NCBI RefSeq assembly: GCF_044596045.1
Contig: NZ_CP138995.1
Span: 2,666,001 to 2,730,000, forward strand
DNA: 64,000 bases
Source: Flagellimonas sp947499585
GTDB lineage: Bacteria > Bacteroidota > Bacteroidia > Flavobacteriales > Flavobacteriaceae
Direction of reading: 5' to 3'
The notes under the pieces are model-generated. The model saw only the letters and a list, made by a program, of their open reading frames with translations. It was not told the DNA's origin and did not search any database. The position numbers and the translations under genes are program-made. Shown one piece after another: positions 34,279 through 43,373 of the stretch; position 1 is the stretch's first letter, and each line of letters starts with the position of its first letter.

Positions 34279-35151
34279 TTATTTTGGAAGCGGCACATAA
34301 GAACCGTCATGGTCCATCATGGGGAAAGTTTTGTTCTCCCAGTTCTTTTTTGCCAAATCAATTTTCTCCTTACTTGACGAAACAAAATTCCAATAGATAT
34401 GGCGTTCTTCTTCAAACGGCTCACCACCAAATAAAAGCAAATGAGAGTTGGGCTTCAGTGTAATTTTGCAAGTATCCTCAACTTTTGATACCAGTATATT
34501 TCCTTTTCCTATATCCTCTTCGCAAGCCAGTATCCCTCCTTCCACAATACAAATCCCTATTTCCCCTTTAAGATTTCCATGAACATTAAGTTCATAGGTT
34601 GATGAATTTTTTACTTCAACCATAAAAAGTGACGAATACGTTGGGACTGGAGACTTTTTTCCATAACCTCCGCCAGCTACCAAAGTGAACTCCGCATCAC
34701 CATCATTCCATTTTGGCAAATCTGCTCCATCAATATGGTGAAATTCTGGTTCCATATCTTCCAACTCCTTTGGGAGTGCAATCCAGATTTGATAGCCATG
34801 GGCAGAAAACACTTTGCCGTTACGCATATCCTTTGGGGTTCTTTCTGAATGGGAAACTCCCTTACCGGCAGTCATCCAATTCACAGAACCTGGACTTATG
34901 CGCTGTTGGGTTCCAATGCTATCTTGATGCATTATTTCTCCTTCCAGCATGAAGGTCAAAGTTGATAACCCAATATGCGGATGTTGATCTACATCCATGT
35001 ATTTTGATGGCCCAAGCGTTGTCGGCCCCATATGATCTATAAAAATAAAAGGGCCTATCATCCTTTTCTTTCTGAAAGGAATCAGTCTACCCACTAGAAA
35101 ATCACCAATATCTCGGCTTCTTTCTTCTATAATCATTCCTAGATTGGACAT
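34279..35151 (-). CDS. Pirin family protein
   Basis: A 290-residue bicupin. The metal site His57 and His59 in QHPHIGL, and His100 and Glu102 in GKGVSHSE, match the iron ligands of pirin and quercetinase-type YhhW. The C-terminal half carries the pirin_C domain (LLLFGGEPFEE). Bacterial pirins degrade quercetin or modulate central metabolism; the role here is unknown. It is transcribed on the minus strand just before the cell-wall operon, 46 bases away. Confidence 0.92.
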   Translation of the reverse strand: MSNLGMIIEERSRDIGDFLVGRLIPFRKKRMIGPFIFIDHMGPTTLGPSKYMDVDQHPHIGLSTLTFMLEGEIMHQDSIGTQQRISPGSVNWMTAGKGVSHSERTPKDMRNGKVFSAHGYQIWIALPKELEDMEPEFHHIDGADLPKWNDGDAEFTLVAGGGYGKKSPVPTYSSLFMVEVKNSSTYELNVHGNLKGEIGICIVEGGILACEEDIGKGNILVSKVEDTCKITLKPNSHLLLFGGEPFEEERHIYWNFVSSSKEKIDLAKKNWENKTFPMMDHDGSYVPLPK

Positions 35152-35201
35152 GAAGTAAATGTTTATATTTAGTCCCTGAAAGTTACAACAAATCTTATGC
35201 T

Positions 35202-36536
35202 ATGAAACTACTTAAACGTGTACTAATCCTCTTGCTTATTACTATTGGTGTTCTAGTATACTTAAACTACACCAAACTGAACATCATCTCTGGGTATGCC
35301 GCTAAAAATATGGCTTCTAGCGTTTTTGTCGCTGAAAGGTCTGCTGAATCCATTACCCAATACGACAACAATGTCCCGCTCATCAAATTGGCCGAAACTG
35401 AAGTTGATAATGCAAATAAATTGGCATCTTCGTCTGTTTATGGGTTCATGCAACGTCAATCCGTCTATAGAGAAGGGTTGGGAACTGTACTCATAAACGA
35501 TGATTACGATTCAAGTGAGTTTACGTTAAAACCAAATCGAAATAGAGCTTCTGATACCATTCCTTACCCATACGGTCAACTTAATCCAAAAGACACGGTC
35601 TTTCCAAAAATTGATATGGCCCAGTTGAACAAAGCAGTGGCAACCGCCTTTTCTAATGCTGATGTACAAAAAACCAGAACGCTTCTAGTTTTATATAAAG
35701 GACATCTAGTAACTGAAAAATATATAGATGGATTTACCAAAGACACGCCTGTTTTAGGATGGTCCATGGCCAAAAGTGTGTTGGCAACCTGTTATGGAAT
35801 CTTAGAACATCAAGGAAAATTGGGAATGGATTGGCCTGCCCCCATTGCGGAGTGGAAACAGGATGAACGAAAGGATATCACCTTAAATCATTTATTACGC
35901 ATGCAGAGCGGCCTAGAATGGGAAGAAGATTACACCAAAATCTCCGATGTTACAAAAATGCTGTTTTTGGATAGTGATATGACCAAAGCCCAAAAAGAAA
36001 AAAAGGCAATCGCCAAGCCGACAGAAATTTGGAACTATTCTTCTGGTACCACAAATCTGCTTTCTGGAATCTTGAGACAGCAATTCAGGTCGCATCAAGA
36101 ATATTTGGATTTTCCTTATTCAGCCTTAATTGACAAAATAGGAATGTATTCCATGGTTATGGAAGCGGATATAGCTGGAAACTATGTTGGATCTTCTTAC
36201 GCCTGGGCAAGCACAAGGGACTGGGCACGTTTTGGACAATTATATTTGGATAAGGGTTTATGGAATGGAGAACAACTTTTTAATACCGCTTGGGTAGATT
36301 ACATTACAGAACCGACACCTCATTCTGATGGTACATACGGCGCACATTTCTGGCTGAATGTAAATGGCAGGTATCCAGATGCTCCAAAAGATTTGTTTTC
36401 ATGCAATGGTCATGAAGGGCAATATGTGTTTGTAATTCCGTCCAAAGATTTGGTCATTGTACGCACAGGATTGGCGCAAGATCCTCTTTTTGATGTAAAT
36501 ACATTCTTGTCAGAGGTCGTTAAATCTGTACAGTAA
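35202..36536 (+). CDS. Serine hydrolase, beta-lactamase/class C-like, membrane-anchored
   Basis: A 444-residue protein with an N-terminal transmembrane anchor (about 4-21, LKRVLILLLITIGVLVYL) and no lipobox. The nucleophile motif SMAK is at 188-191, YSSG is in WNYSSGTTNLLSG, and a final His sits in CNGHEGQYVFVIP. The family includes 6-aminohexanoate-dimer hydrolase and other esterases. The substrate is unknown. It diverges from the pirin gene. Confidence 0.9.
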   Translation: MKLLKRVLILLLITIGVLVYLNYTKLNIISGYAAKNMASSVFVAERSAESITQYDNNVPLIKLAETEVDNANKLASSSVYGFMQRQSVYREGLGTVLINDDYDSSEFTLKPNRNRASDTIPYPYGQLNPKDTVFPKIDMAQLNKAVATAFSNADVQKTRTLLVLYKGHLVTEKYIDGFTKDTPVLGWSMAKSVLATCYGILEHQGKLGMDWPAPIAEWKQDERKDITLNHLLRMQSGLEWEEDYTKISDVTKMLFLDSDMTKAQKEKKAIAKPTEIWNYSSGTTNLLSGILRQQFRSHQEYLDFPYSALIDKIGMYSMVMEADIAGNYVGSSYAWASTRDWARFGQLYLDKGLWNGEQLFNTAWVDYITEPTPHSDGTYGAHFWLNVNGRYPDAPKDLFSCNGHEGQYVFVIPSKDLVIVRTGLAQDPLFDVNTFLSEVVKSVQ

Positions 36537-36682
36537 ATCGATATTTTATATTAAAATTTAGCGTAAACCACAATAAAACGGCCCTTCACAACAATAATTT
36601 CATTTGCGGGAACACTGGTGCTACATTTACATCGTAATAATAACAAAAAATAAATTTTTTCATTTTCATATAGTGTTCTCGT

Positions 36683-36717
36683 AAAAGAGTCTTGTCCTTA
36701 ACGGCAAGGCTCTTTTT
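36683..36717. terminator. Bidirectional hairpin terminator between serine hydrolase and menB
   Basis: An AAAGAG-t-CTTG arm pairs with CAAG-g-CTCTTT around a 10-base loop, and the 3' arm continues into five T residues on the plus strand. On the minus strand the mirrored run is shorter but present. It lies about 146 bases past the serine hydrolase stop and 110 bases past the menB stop, so it can serve both converging transcripts. Confidence 0.65.
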
Positions 36718-36776
36718 AGTTTGACCCATAGGGTCTTTTGTTATTTACACTATTTATGAAATGATTGAACTGATTA

Positions 36777-36804
36777 TACTGAGCCTGTCATACTGAGCCT
36801 GTCG
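36777..36804. repeat. Two tandem 14-bp units (TACTGAGCCTGTC-a/g)
   Basis: The unit TACTGAGCCTGTCA is followed directly by TACTGAGCCTGTCG, then by AAGTATTGACAG. This looks like the short TGAGCCTGTCGAAGTA-type repeat I associate with intergenic regions of Flavobacteriia, but that association is from memory and is not tested here. It lies just past the stop of the menB gene. Confidence 0.6.
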
Positions 36805-36826
36805 AAGTATTGACAGTGAACGGGTA

Positions 36827-37672
36827 TTAAGGCAACCATTTATCTTCTCCAAAATCAGGTTTGCGTTTTTCCAAGAATGCATTTCTACCTTCTTTGGCCT
36901 CATCGGTCATATAGGCCAGACGTGTAGCTTCGCCAGCAAATACCTGTTGCCCTACCATTCCATCATCCGTTAGGTTCATGGCAAACTTGAGCATTTTAAT
37001 AGAGGTAGGCGATTTTTCCAATACCTCCTGCGCCCATTGATAGGCAGTAGCCTCCAATTCATCATGTGGAATTACAGCATTGACCATTCCCATTTCAAAG
37101 GCTTCTTGTGCCGAATAATTTCTTCCCAAAAAGAAAATTTCCCTTGCTTTCTTCTGCCCTACCATTTTTGCAAGGTAAGCGGAGCCATAACCCCCGTCAA
37201 AACTGGTAACATCAGCATCCGTCTGCTTAAAAATGGCATGTTCTTTACTGGCAAGGGTCATATCACACACTACATGTAGGCTGTGTCCGCCACCCACGGC
37301 CCAGCCAGGTACCACAGCAATGACCACTTTGGGCATAAAACGAATCATTCGCTGTACTTCTAAAATATTCAATCGGTGTTGACCGTCTTGGCCAACATAA
37401 CCCTGGTGTCCCCTAGCCTTTTGATCACCACCACTACAAAATGACCAAATGCCATCTTTGGTAGATGGTCCTTCAGCAGAAAGTAGCACTACTCCAATAG
37501 AAGTATCTTCCTGCGCATCATAAAAAGCTTTAATTAATTCACTGGTGGTATGAGGTCTAAAAGCGTTACGCACATTGGGCCTATTAAAGGCAATACGGGC
37601 AACACCTTCGCATTTTTTATAGGTGATATCTTCAAATTCTATGGCGGTCTGCCATTTGGGTGTCTTTGTCAT
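36827..37672 (-). CDS. menB: 1,4-dihydroxy-2-naphthoyl-CoA synthase MenB
   Basis: A crotonase-fold enzyme of menaquinone synthesis that closes the naphthoquinone ring. The sequence has CSGGDQKARG, the PGWAVGGGHSLH oxyanion loop, and FDGGYGSAYLAKMVGQKKAREIFFL split over the usual MenB region. At 281 residues it is normal length. It is not in an operon with other men genes in this window. Confidence 0.95.
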   Translation of the reverse strand: MTKTPKWQTAIEFEDITYKKCEGVARIAFNRPNVRNAFRPHTTSELIKAFYDAQEDTSIGVVLLSAEGPSTKDGIWSFCSGGDQKARGHQGYVGQDGQHRLNILEVQRMIRFMPKVVIAVVPGWAVGGGHSLHVVCDMTLASKEHAIFKQTDADVTSFDGGYGSAYLAKMVGQKKAREIFFLGRNYSAQEAFEMGMVNAVIPHDELEATAYQWAQEVLEKSPTSIKMLKFAMNLTDDGMVGQQVFAGEATRLAYMTDEAKEGRNAFLEKRKPDFGEDKWLP

Positions 37673-37822
37673 TCAAAAAGTATTTGCTCAAAGATAAATA
37701 GATTGCTTGATTCTAAAGTGTCTCCTAAATTTGCATTGGTTTTTTGTAAATAATAATGTTGGTAGCCTTTTGATTGTAACAAAATATTAAATCTATCAAC
37801 ATATTACTGTAGACCAATTGAT

Positions 37823-39280
37823 ATGGCAATACCAAGAAATTTTTTAAAAGAATCACCCAATCTAATCCAAAAATCAAATTTTACATTTTTTTCTGGGATT
37901 ATAGTAGGTACTTGCTATGCGGTTACTTTTTATTTTCTGCTATACATGTCCAGGGAAATTCTTCGAGTCTTTCATATATCCGATTTTTTTGATATCTGGA
38001 TATTATCTGAAGAAGAGGTGAATTTTTACAACCTTTTTTATGCATTTCTATCGACTATCTTGGGGCAATCTATTTGCTTTTCCATTTGGTTTGAAAGACC
38101 TAAAAGAATTTATGAGAAAAACTATAGACATAGAATGCAAATTGTCACAGACCACAAGGTTTTAAATTGGTTTTTTCTTGCTTGGTTCTCAAAACTGGCT
38201 GTAATGTATGCAGTTCTGTTCAGCACTTCATATACCAGTGCCGATTTTTATGTTTTTAGTTTTTACCCCAAGTACAATTACTTATTCGTATTGATTATTG
38301 TTGTGTTGTTTCTTCAAACCTGGGTTGGGTTTTTACGGAAATACAAATTCATTGGGTTCAAGTGGATGTTGGGTTCGGCACTTATTATTTCATTAATGTC
38401 TTTTGGACTATCTAGAATCAATATTGTAGACTATAAGTCACTCAATGAATATGTCTTGAGCAAAAATATTTATCATCAGCATAATTTGGAATTGCCTGAA
38501 TCAGACTATTTTGAAATACAGAATAACCAAGAAAGAATAGAACGGATTTATATGATTGATATTCATGACAGTTTAAACTCTGAGCCCTTACTTATAATGG
38601 ACAGCGAATATTTTTCTTTTGAAACATTACCTGACAAAATACTTGAAGAAAAAAATAGACGATGGTCAGGAATACGTAACAGTGTGCAATTTCAGTTAAA
38701 TATCTCTCCATCAATAAAAATGGACTATTTACAGCTTTTAAAAAAAGAACTAGCTAACCTTAATATCTCATATTTAAGCTATGGGGTGGTTCCCAAGGAT
38801 TTTGAGTTGGACCGGAAATATTATAAAAATTATATGTTTTCAATGGTCAATCAATACCATTCTAAAAATTTCCATGGAAGTGAAAAAGGTCACTTTGAGA
38901 TTTTAGTGGAGCTTATTCATTCAAATGTATACTTGTTGAATAATAAACAAATTTCCGCCTCAGAATTTCGGGAGCATATAAAAGACTTGATTAAAAAGCA
39001 TCCTGACTATGTAATCACTATTTCTTTCAACAAGGATACAATTTTTAAAGACTATTTCTTTGTAGTTCAAAACTCCTTTGCGGCGGTACTTGATTTACGC
39101 AATGCTCAAAGTATAGAAGTATTCGGAGAATCGTATGATGAATTATATTACGAAAAACAAAAAGAACTTATTCAAGAATACCCTTTACGAATAATAGAGG
39201 TCAAGAAAGGGGCTTTCCCCATTTTCGAAAGGCATGAAGGTTTAACACCACAACTTCTGGATATAGATGTTCTTAAATAA
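37823..39280 (+). CDS. Membrane protein with two ExbD-like C-terminal segments
   Basis: A 485-residue protein with about five transmembrane helices in residues 20-200, then a soluble part. In that part, NSVQFQLNISPSIKMDYLQL (about 290) and DYVITISFNKDTIFKDYFFV (about 395) share a pattern of paired strands followed by a helix start, which recalls the ExbD/TolR periplasmic fold. I see no N-terminal TolR-type single helix, so this is not a standard ExbD. The reading is tentative and no function is assigned. Confidence 0.65.
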   Translation: MAIPRNFLKESPNLIQKSNFTFFSGIIVGTCYAVTFYFLLYMSREILRVFHISDFFDIWILSEEEVNFYNLFYAFLSTILGQSICFSIWFERPKRIYEKNYRHRMQIVTDHKVLNWFFLAWFSKLAVMYAVLFSTSYTSADFYVFSFYPKYNYLFVLIIVVLFLQTWVGFLRKYKFIGFKWMLGSALIISLMSFGLSRINIVDYKSLNEYVLSKNIYHQHNLELPESDYFEIQNNQERIERIYMIDIHDSLNSEPLLIMDSEYFSFETLPDKILEEKNRRWSGIRNSVQFQLNISPSIKMDYLQLLKKELANLNISYLSYGVVPKDFELDRKYYKNYMFSMVNQYHSKNFHGSEKGHFEILVELIHSNVYLLNNKQISASEFREHIKDLIKKHPDYVITISFNKDTIFKDYFFVVQNSFAAVLDLRNAQSIEVFGESYDELYYEKQKELIQEYPLRIIEVKKGAFPIFERHEGLTPQLLDIDVLK

Positions 39281-39383
39281 TCTTAAATATGCTATGCAAT
39301 ACTCAGTTGCACTTTATCGAGATCCCTACTCCATTTAAAATATGTTTTGTTGCCATGCGTTCAACTTATTAAACAAGAACACT

Positions 39384-40484
39384 ATGCATAGCCTCAAATC
39401 TTATATTCATCTATTTACATTTCTTTTTCTCTCCGTCTTAATTCTTTCTTGTAGCAAGGAAGAAGACGGTATTGATGAATCAGCACAAGACATGCCTGAT
39501 TCCGATGAAGAGGTGGTTGATAATCCCGACAATACAGATACTCCCGATACCCTAACTCTTGAAACTGGTTTCACTATAGATGAGGAACAGATGTTCACTA
39601 ATCTTATACTTTCTGAAAGTGAGTACAACAAATTCATTACGGACGAGGGGGATATGCAAATGGTCTCAAATAAAGTATATGAGTATTTTAATGATGATTA
39701 TGATTTTATCATCATTCTCAATGTAGAAGACTCACAACCAGCTGGTCTGTACTTTGGGTTGTCCACCCCGGCAAAAAATGATATACAGGGTCTTGGAAGA
39801 AGTGTTTGGAACAATACTGCTGCGTTTGGTTCCGCCGGAAAACTTAAAACGGTCATCCATATGCCAAGGGTAGAGTATATAAGAAATGGCCCATTTTTGC
39901 ATGAGATACTACATTACTGGAGTAATCATGGCCTTATCCCTACCACTGCTGGCGGTCATTGGGGTTACTCAAGTGTTGGCGGACAATTGGGTGGTTTTGA
40001 CGAAATTGAAGATTTAGGAAGTAACACATACCGAGGCTTGGTAGATGGTGAAGTTGGGTTTGGCTTGGTAGCAAATGGCGGAAATTCAGTGCCTTATTCA
40101 AATTTGGAGCTTTACGCCATGGGACTCATCAATGCCAGTGAGCTTGAAGCAGTAACCGTAGCGGAGAACCCAAGTTCAACCTCGGAATTTGGTGTATTTA
40201 CAGCTGATGCCATTACTATTTTAACTCCAGAAGATATTATTGCCGAAAACGGCGCTCGTGTCCCCTCTTCTGAAAACGCCCAGACGGAGTTTAATGCGCT
40301 GGTGGTTGTGGTTTCTACCGATAATCTCTCTCAAGATAAAATAGATACGCTAAATTCCAATCTTGAAAATTTTGCATTAAAAAGCGACCCCAATGACTCA
40401 TGGGGAAGTCTCTTTAATTTTTGGAAAGCGACATTGGGTAAAGCTTCTTTTAACTTTGATATAGCAAATGAACACTTAAAATAG
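39384..40484 (+). CDS. Putative lipoprotein zinc peptidase (HEILH motif)
   Basis: A 366-residue lipoprotein (lipobox LILSC) with a long acidic linker rich in Asp, Asn, Pro and Thr. The mature part has GPFLHEILHYWSNHGL, an HExxH motif at residues 173-177, which is the minimal zinc-binding site of metallopeptidases. A His five residues later and a GG-rich stretch follow. I cannot place it in a known peptidase family. The start was set at the Met at 39384, where the signal peptide begins. Confidence 0.7.
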   Translation: MHSLKSYIHLFTFLFLSVLILSCSKEEDGIDESAQDMPDSDEEVVDNPDNTDTPDTLTLETGFTIDEEQMFTNLILSESEYNKFITDEGDMQMVSNKVYEYFNDDYDFIIILNVEDSQPAGLYFGLSTPAKNDIQGLGRSVWNNTAAFGSAGKLKTVIHMPRVEYIRNGPFLHEILHYWSNHGLIPTTAGGHWGYSSVGGQLGGFDEIEDLGSNTYRGLVDGEVGFGLVANGGNSVPYSNLELYAMGLINASELEAVTVAENPSSTSEFGVFTADAITILTPEDIIAENGARVPSSENAQTEFNALVVVVSTDNLSQDKIDTLNSNLENFALKSDPNDSWGSLFNFWKATLGKASFNFDIANEHLK

Positions 40485-40644
40485 ACTCTATTTGAGTTTG
40501 TTTAAGCCCTAATGTGTCTTCTTCTGATTATTTTCCCGAAAGCATAGTGATTGAGAAAATTAAATTCTTCTCTGGTATTGCATTGGGTCTTATATCACAT
40601 GAGATAAGCTGTTGAAAAATATGGGATAACCTAGGGTATAACCG

Positions 40645-40720
40645 CTTGATTCTGTGAGAAAAATCAATGAACTTCGTTATCGGTTGATATAGCTCATTAA
40701 AACGAGACCATATCTTAAAC
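40645..40720 (+). repeat. Hairpin repeat family, copy A (extended form)
   Basis: The core runs CTTGATTCTGTGAGAAAA, then TCAATGAACTTCGTT, and extends to AACGAGACCATATCTTAAAC. The core centres on a GAACTTC hairpin and recurs at 41657-41690, 43403-43434, 45191-45224, 45861-45894 and 51740-51773, always on the plus strand between genes. Copies A, B and C share the longer 3' extension. Confidence 0.75.
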
Positions 40721-40730
40721 GTTACCCAAC
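40721..40730. repeat. 10-bp inverted repeat, left arm, flanking the 234-residue gene
   Basis: GTTACCCAAC lies 2 bases before the TTG start of the next gene. Its exact reverse complement, GTTGGGTAAC, is at 41429-41438 and overlaps that gene's stop codon. The two arms bracket the gene almost exactly. Confidence 0.75.
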
Positions 40731-40732
40731 AT

Positions 40733-41437
40733 TTGAAGACAGCAACTTACAAATTAAATTCAAAGTCTATATTGAGATTAATAAGAACAAATCTTATTAT
40801 TCTATTTCTGTTGTATGTTTTGAACTATTTCTTTTTTAAAGTTTATAATCCGACTGTAATTCTAATTACAATTGGACAATTTTTCATTCTGTTTAACGGA
40901 CCAGCAATTTATCTTTTAATAAACTATTATAAGAACAATAAAAAAACGGAATTTTCTATTGACAAGAATTCCAATAAAATTTCAATTATTGAAAACGGAA
41001 TAACTAAAGAATATTCACTGAATGAAGTTAAACATTCAATTTACAATCTTGGAAAATATTGGCAAAATGCAATTGACAAAAACTATCGAATTCCAACAAT
41101 TTTCTCTGATTTTGGATATTGGGACTTGACCTTTGATAATGGAGACCGATATTATCTTACGACTTTACTTCAGGACTTTTTATTAGAAGAAGATAAAGTT
41201 AAAGACACAAAGTACAGATTTAGACTTATTCCATATATTGACAAATCAGAAACGGAACAAGGAATTGAATTAAAACCAATAGAATACAAGCCGAAAAGTA
41301 GAACCGAAAAACTGAAAGAAAGTTATAAGGTAAAAACTAAAGAGGAACTAAAATATATTGTTGAAAATAAAAGTAAATATCAAAAGGAAGCAATTAAAGT
41401 AGCAGAACAAATTCTGAAAGAAAAAAACGTTGGGTAA
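40733..41437 (+). CDS. Cassette-like hypothetical membrane protein, TTG start
   Basis: A 234-residue protein with two hydrophobic helices near the N-terminus (NLIILFLLYVLNYFFF and VILITIGQFFILFNGPAIYLL), then a beta-rich soluble part and a Lys/Glu-rich C-terminus that looks helical. No family is recognised. TTG at 40733 is the only start before the membrane helices. The DNA is visibly AT-richer than its neighbours. Its position inside a 10-bp inverted repeat, among dispersed repeats, suggests that it was acquired. Confidence 0.72.
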   Translation: MKTATYKLNSKSILRLIRTNLIILFLLYVLNYFFFKVYNPTVILITIGQFFILFNGPAIYLLINYYKNNKKTEFSIDKNSNKISIIENGITKEYSLNEVKHSIYNLGKYWQNAIDKNYRIPTIFSDFGYWDLTFDNGDRYYLTTLLQDFLLEEDKVKDTKYRFRLIPYIDKSETEQGIELKPIEYKPKSRTEKLKESYKVKTKEELKYIVENKSKYQKEAIKVAEQILKEKNVG

Positions 41438-41438
41438 C
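41429..41438. repeat. 10-bp inverted repeat, right arm
   Basis: GTTGGGTAAC overlaps the TAA stop of the 234-residue gene and mirrors the copy at 40721-40730. Confidence 0.75.
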
Positions 41439-41623
41439 ACCGTATATAATTTATTGCTAGTTCTAGCCTACTTACGAAAATCCTTTCGGATTTCCTATTC
41501 GGTTTTTATTTGCTAAATTACGTGCTTAACCACGCAACAAACCATATCGAAACCACCTTCCTGCCTCCTATTTTTCTTCTATTTATATGATTTTGACAAC
41601 TAGAATAAAATAGTTGCTTAGCT
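41439..41623. other. Gene-free stretch with small hairpins
   Basis: This is the first part of a 341-base gap before the LytTR gene. It holds an AAATCC-TTTC-GGATTT hairpin near 41480 and an AT-rich stretch. I see no coding frame. The sequence just after the 10-bp repeat looks to me like a widespread flavobacterial intergenic repeat, but this is from memory and would need a search. Confidence 0.45.
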
Positions 41624-41732
41624 GTTAAGAACGCTTGGGACTAGAACATTACATTTTTTGAGTTTATAGGGAAAATCAACGAACTTCGTTGTTGGTTGAT
41701 ATTGTTCCCTAAAACGAGAACATATCTTAAAC
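41624..41732 (+). repeat. Hairpin repeat family, copy B (roughly 110-bp long form)
   Basis: This copy starts GTTAAGAACGCTTGGGA, continues through ACATTACATTTTTTGAG and the core AAAATCAACGAACTTCGTTG, and ends at CATATCTTAAAC. It matches copy C at 43369-43475 along most of its length. The CAACGAA-c-TTCGTTG part is a perfect hairpin. Confidence 0.8.
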
Positions 41733-41778
41733 CTTATGCATAAACTTAAAAGAACAAGACTATAGATTAAAATTTTTA

Positions 41779-42606
41779 ATGAAAACCATAATAAATTCTT
41801 TTAAAAAGCATATTCGTTTTTCAAATTTTTGGGTGAGAAATGGCTTTATAATTATAATGCTATCTATTTTAGTCAATCATCTTACGGAGCCAGAAAATTT
41901 CCCGTTTCATAGAGATTATAAATTTCCTTTATTGCCTATTCTTGTTTCAATTATTGCAGGAAGTGTAGTATTTCTTATCGCTAGCTTTAATTTCAAATAT
42001 TATAAAAACAAATACTTCGCTAAAAAAACGAACACGCAACTACTATTACGTTTCCTGTTTTCAACGTTAGGCTATATTACCATACTATATATCTCTTTGT
42101 ATTTTGGTTTAAATGGTTTCATTAATGGAACTGAATCATACAATATTTATTATCTACTAACAGGGCTATTGGTTACCTTACTACTGAACACGCTCCTAAT
42201 TGCCATTTTATTTGCACCTGATATTTATAAACTCCACAAGCTTATCTCCATAAAAGGCACACTTAAAGTTCAACAAGGTGGTAAACTAACCTTAGTTAAG
42301 TATCCTGAAATTGCCTTTATATACAGTGAAAACAAAATAGTATACGTAATAAAAACTGATGGAAGTTCCATTATTACTGATTTCACTTTAAATGAAGTTG
42401 AAAGTAAAATCAGCGAACAAAGTTTTTTTAGAGCAAATAGACAAATAATCCTTCACCCCCGCTCTGTTAAACAAGTACAGTCCATAGAAAATGGAAAACT
42501 ATCTGTGCTACTCAAACCTACTATTGCCAGCAAAAAACCTTTTCAGATAAACATTAGTAGGTATAAAAAACAAGAATTTATGAACTGGTTAGAGGGTAAG
42601 CTATAA
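41779..42606 (+). CDS. LytTR DNA-binding domain protein with four-helix membrane N-terminus
   Basis: A 275-residue regulator. Residues 1-155 hold four transmembrane helices, and residues 175-275 form a LytTR-type beta-strand DNA-binding domain with the usual SFFRANRQIILHPRSVKQV segment. It starts with ATG. It is followed 116 bases later by a CPBP protease gene, and the two lie between repeat copies B and C. No histidine kinase is adjacent. Confidence 0.88.
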   Translation: MKTIINSFKKHIRFSNFWVRNGFIIIMLSILVNHLTEPENFPFHRDYKFPLLPILVSIIAGSVVFLIASFNFKYYKNKYFAKKTNTQLLLRFLFSTLGYITILYISLYFGLNGFINGTESYNIYYLLTGLLVTLLLNTLLIAILFAPDIYKLHKLISIKGTLKVQQGGKLTLVKYPEIAFIYSENKIVYVIKTDGSSIITDFTLNEVESKISEQSFFRANRQIILHPRSVKQVQSIENGKLSVLLKPTIASKKPFQINISRYKKQEFMNWLEGKL

Positions 42607-42722
42607 AATACAATGATTATTCAGCTATTGTTTTGCTACCATTCAGTAAAAATGGTCTGTATATCACTGTTTATCTTGCTTTATCGTTTTTACTTCGTTT
42701 AAAATTAAAAACGATAAAAAAA

Positions 42723-43373
42723 ATGAATAAGACCTTTTTAACTACAAAACTAATACCTGTAATCGCCGTTATTCTTTGCTGTATTCTATACCTATCAAGA
42801 TATGATCAAATAATCATAGCAGCATTAATATTATTATTGGCAAGTGCTATAGAGTATAAAAAAGATTGTTTTAAGTCTTTAGGCTTTCAACGTAAAAGAA
42901 TAAATGCAAAAAGTCTATTAGTAACAGCGCCACTATTTGGTACAACTCTTTTTCTGTTTTATTACTACATAATGGTGCCAGGTGTGACGCATCTTACAGG
43001 ACAACCCATGGACTTTTCTGCCTTTGAAACTTATACGGGGAACTTGCCTGCCACAATGATTTTACTTGTTTTTATTTGGATATCAGCAGCATTTGGTGAA
43101 GAAATTGTCTTTAGAGGATATTTAATGAGACAGTTTACCAAGTTCTTTGGTTCTAGCAAAATAAGTCTTGTAGTTAATATTCTAATCTTTGGGTTTATTT
43201 TTGGGTGGATTCACGCGTATCAAGGAATAAGTGGTCAAATACTAACAGGAATTCTGGGTATGCTATATGCCATCATTTTTCATATCCGTAAAGACGACTT
43301 GTGGTTCAATATTGCTGCTCATGGTTTTTTTGATACCACTGCTTTGGTATTTATATATTATGGTTGGAGTTAA
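42723..43373 (+). CDS. CPBP family intramembrane metalloprotease
   Basis: A 216-residue membrane protein of the CPBP (CAAX protease and bacteriocin-processing) family. The family motifs EEIVFRG (Glu-Glu-x-x-x-Arg), FGWIHAYQG and AAHGFFDTT provide the metal-binding Glu and His residues. The start was moved to the ATG at 42723, because the upstream frame opens with a TTG in AT-rich DNA. Family members process peptides or prenylated proteins, and some confer bacteriocin immunity. Confidence 0.87.
   Translation: MNKTFLTTKLIPVIAVILCCILYLSRYDQIIIAALILLLASAIEYKKDCFKSLGFQRKRINAKSLLVTAPLFGTTLFLFYYYIMVPGVTHLTGQPMDFSAFETYTGNLPATMILLVFIWISAAFGEEIVFRGYLMRQFTKFFGSSKISLVVNILIFGFIFGWIHAYQGISGQILTGILGMLYAIIFHIRKDDLWFNIAAHGFFDTTALVFIYYGWS

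Noticed and set aside
40721..41438. Integron-type attC sites (ACCCAAC and GTTGGGT look like R boxes)
   Set aside because: The boxes are in the order RYYYAAC before the gene and GTTRRRY after it, the reverse of what an integron cassette needs. No integrase was found in the window.
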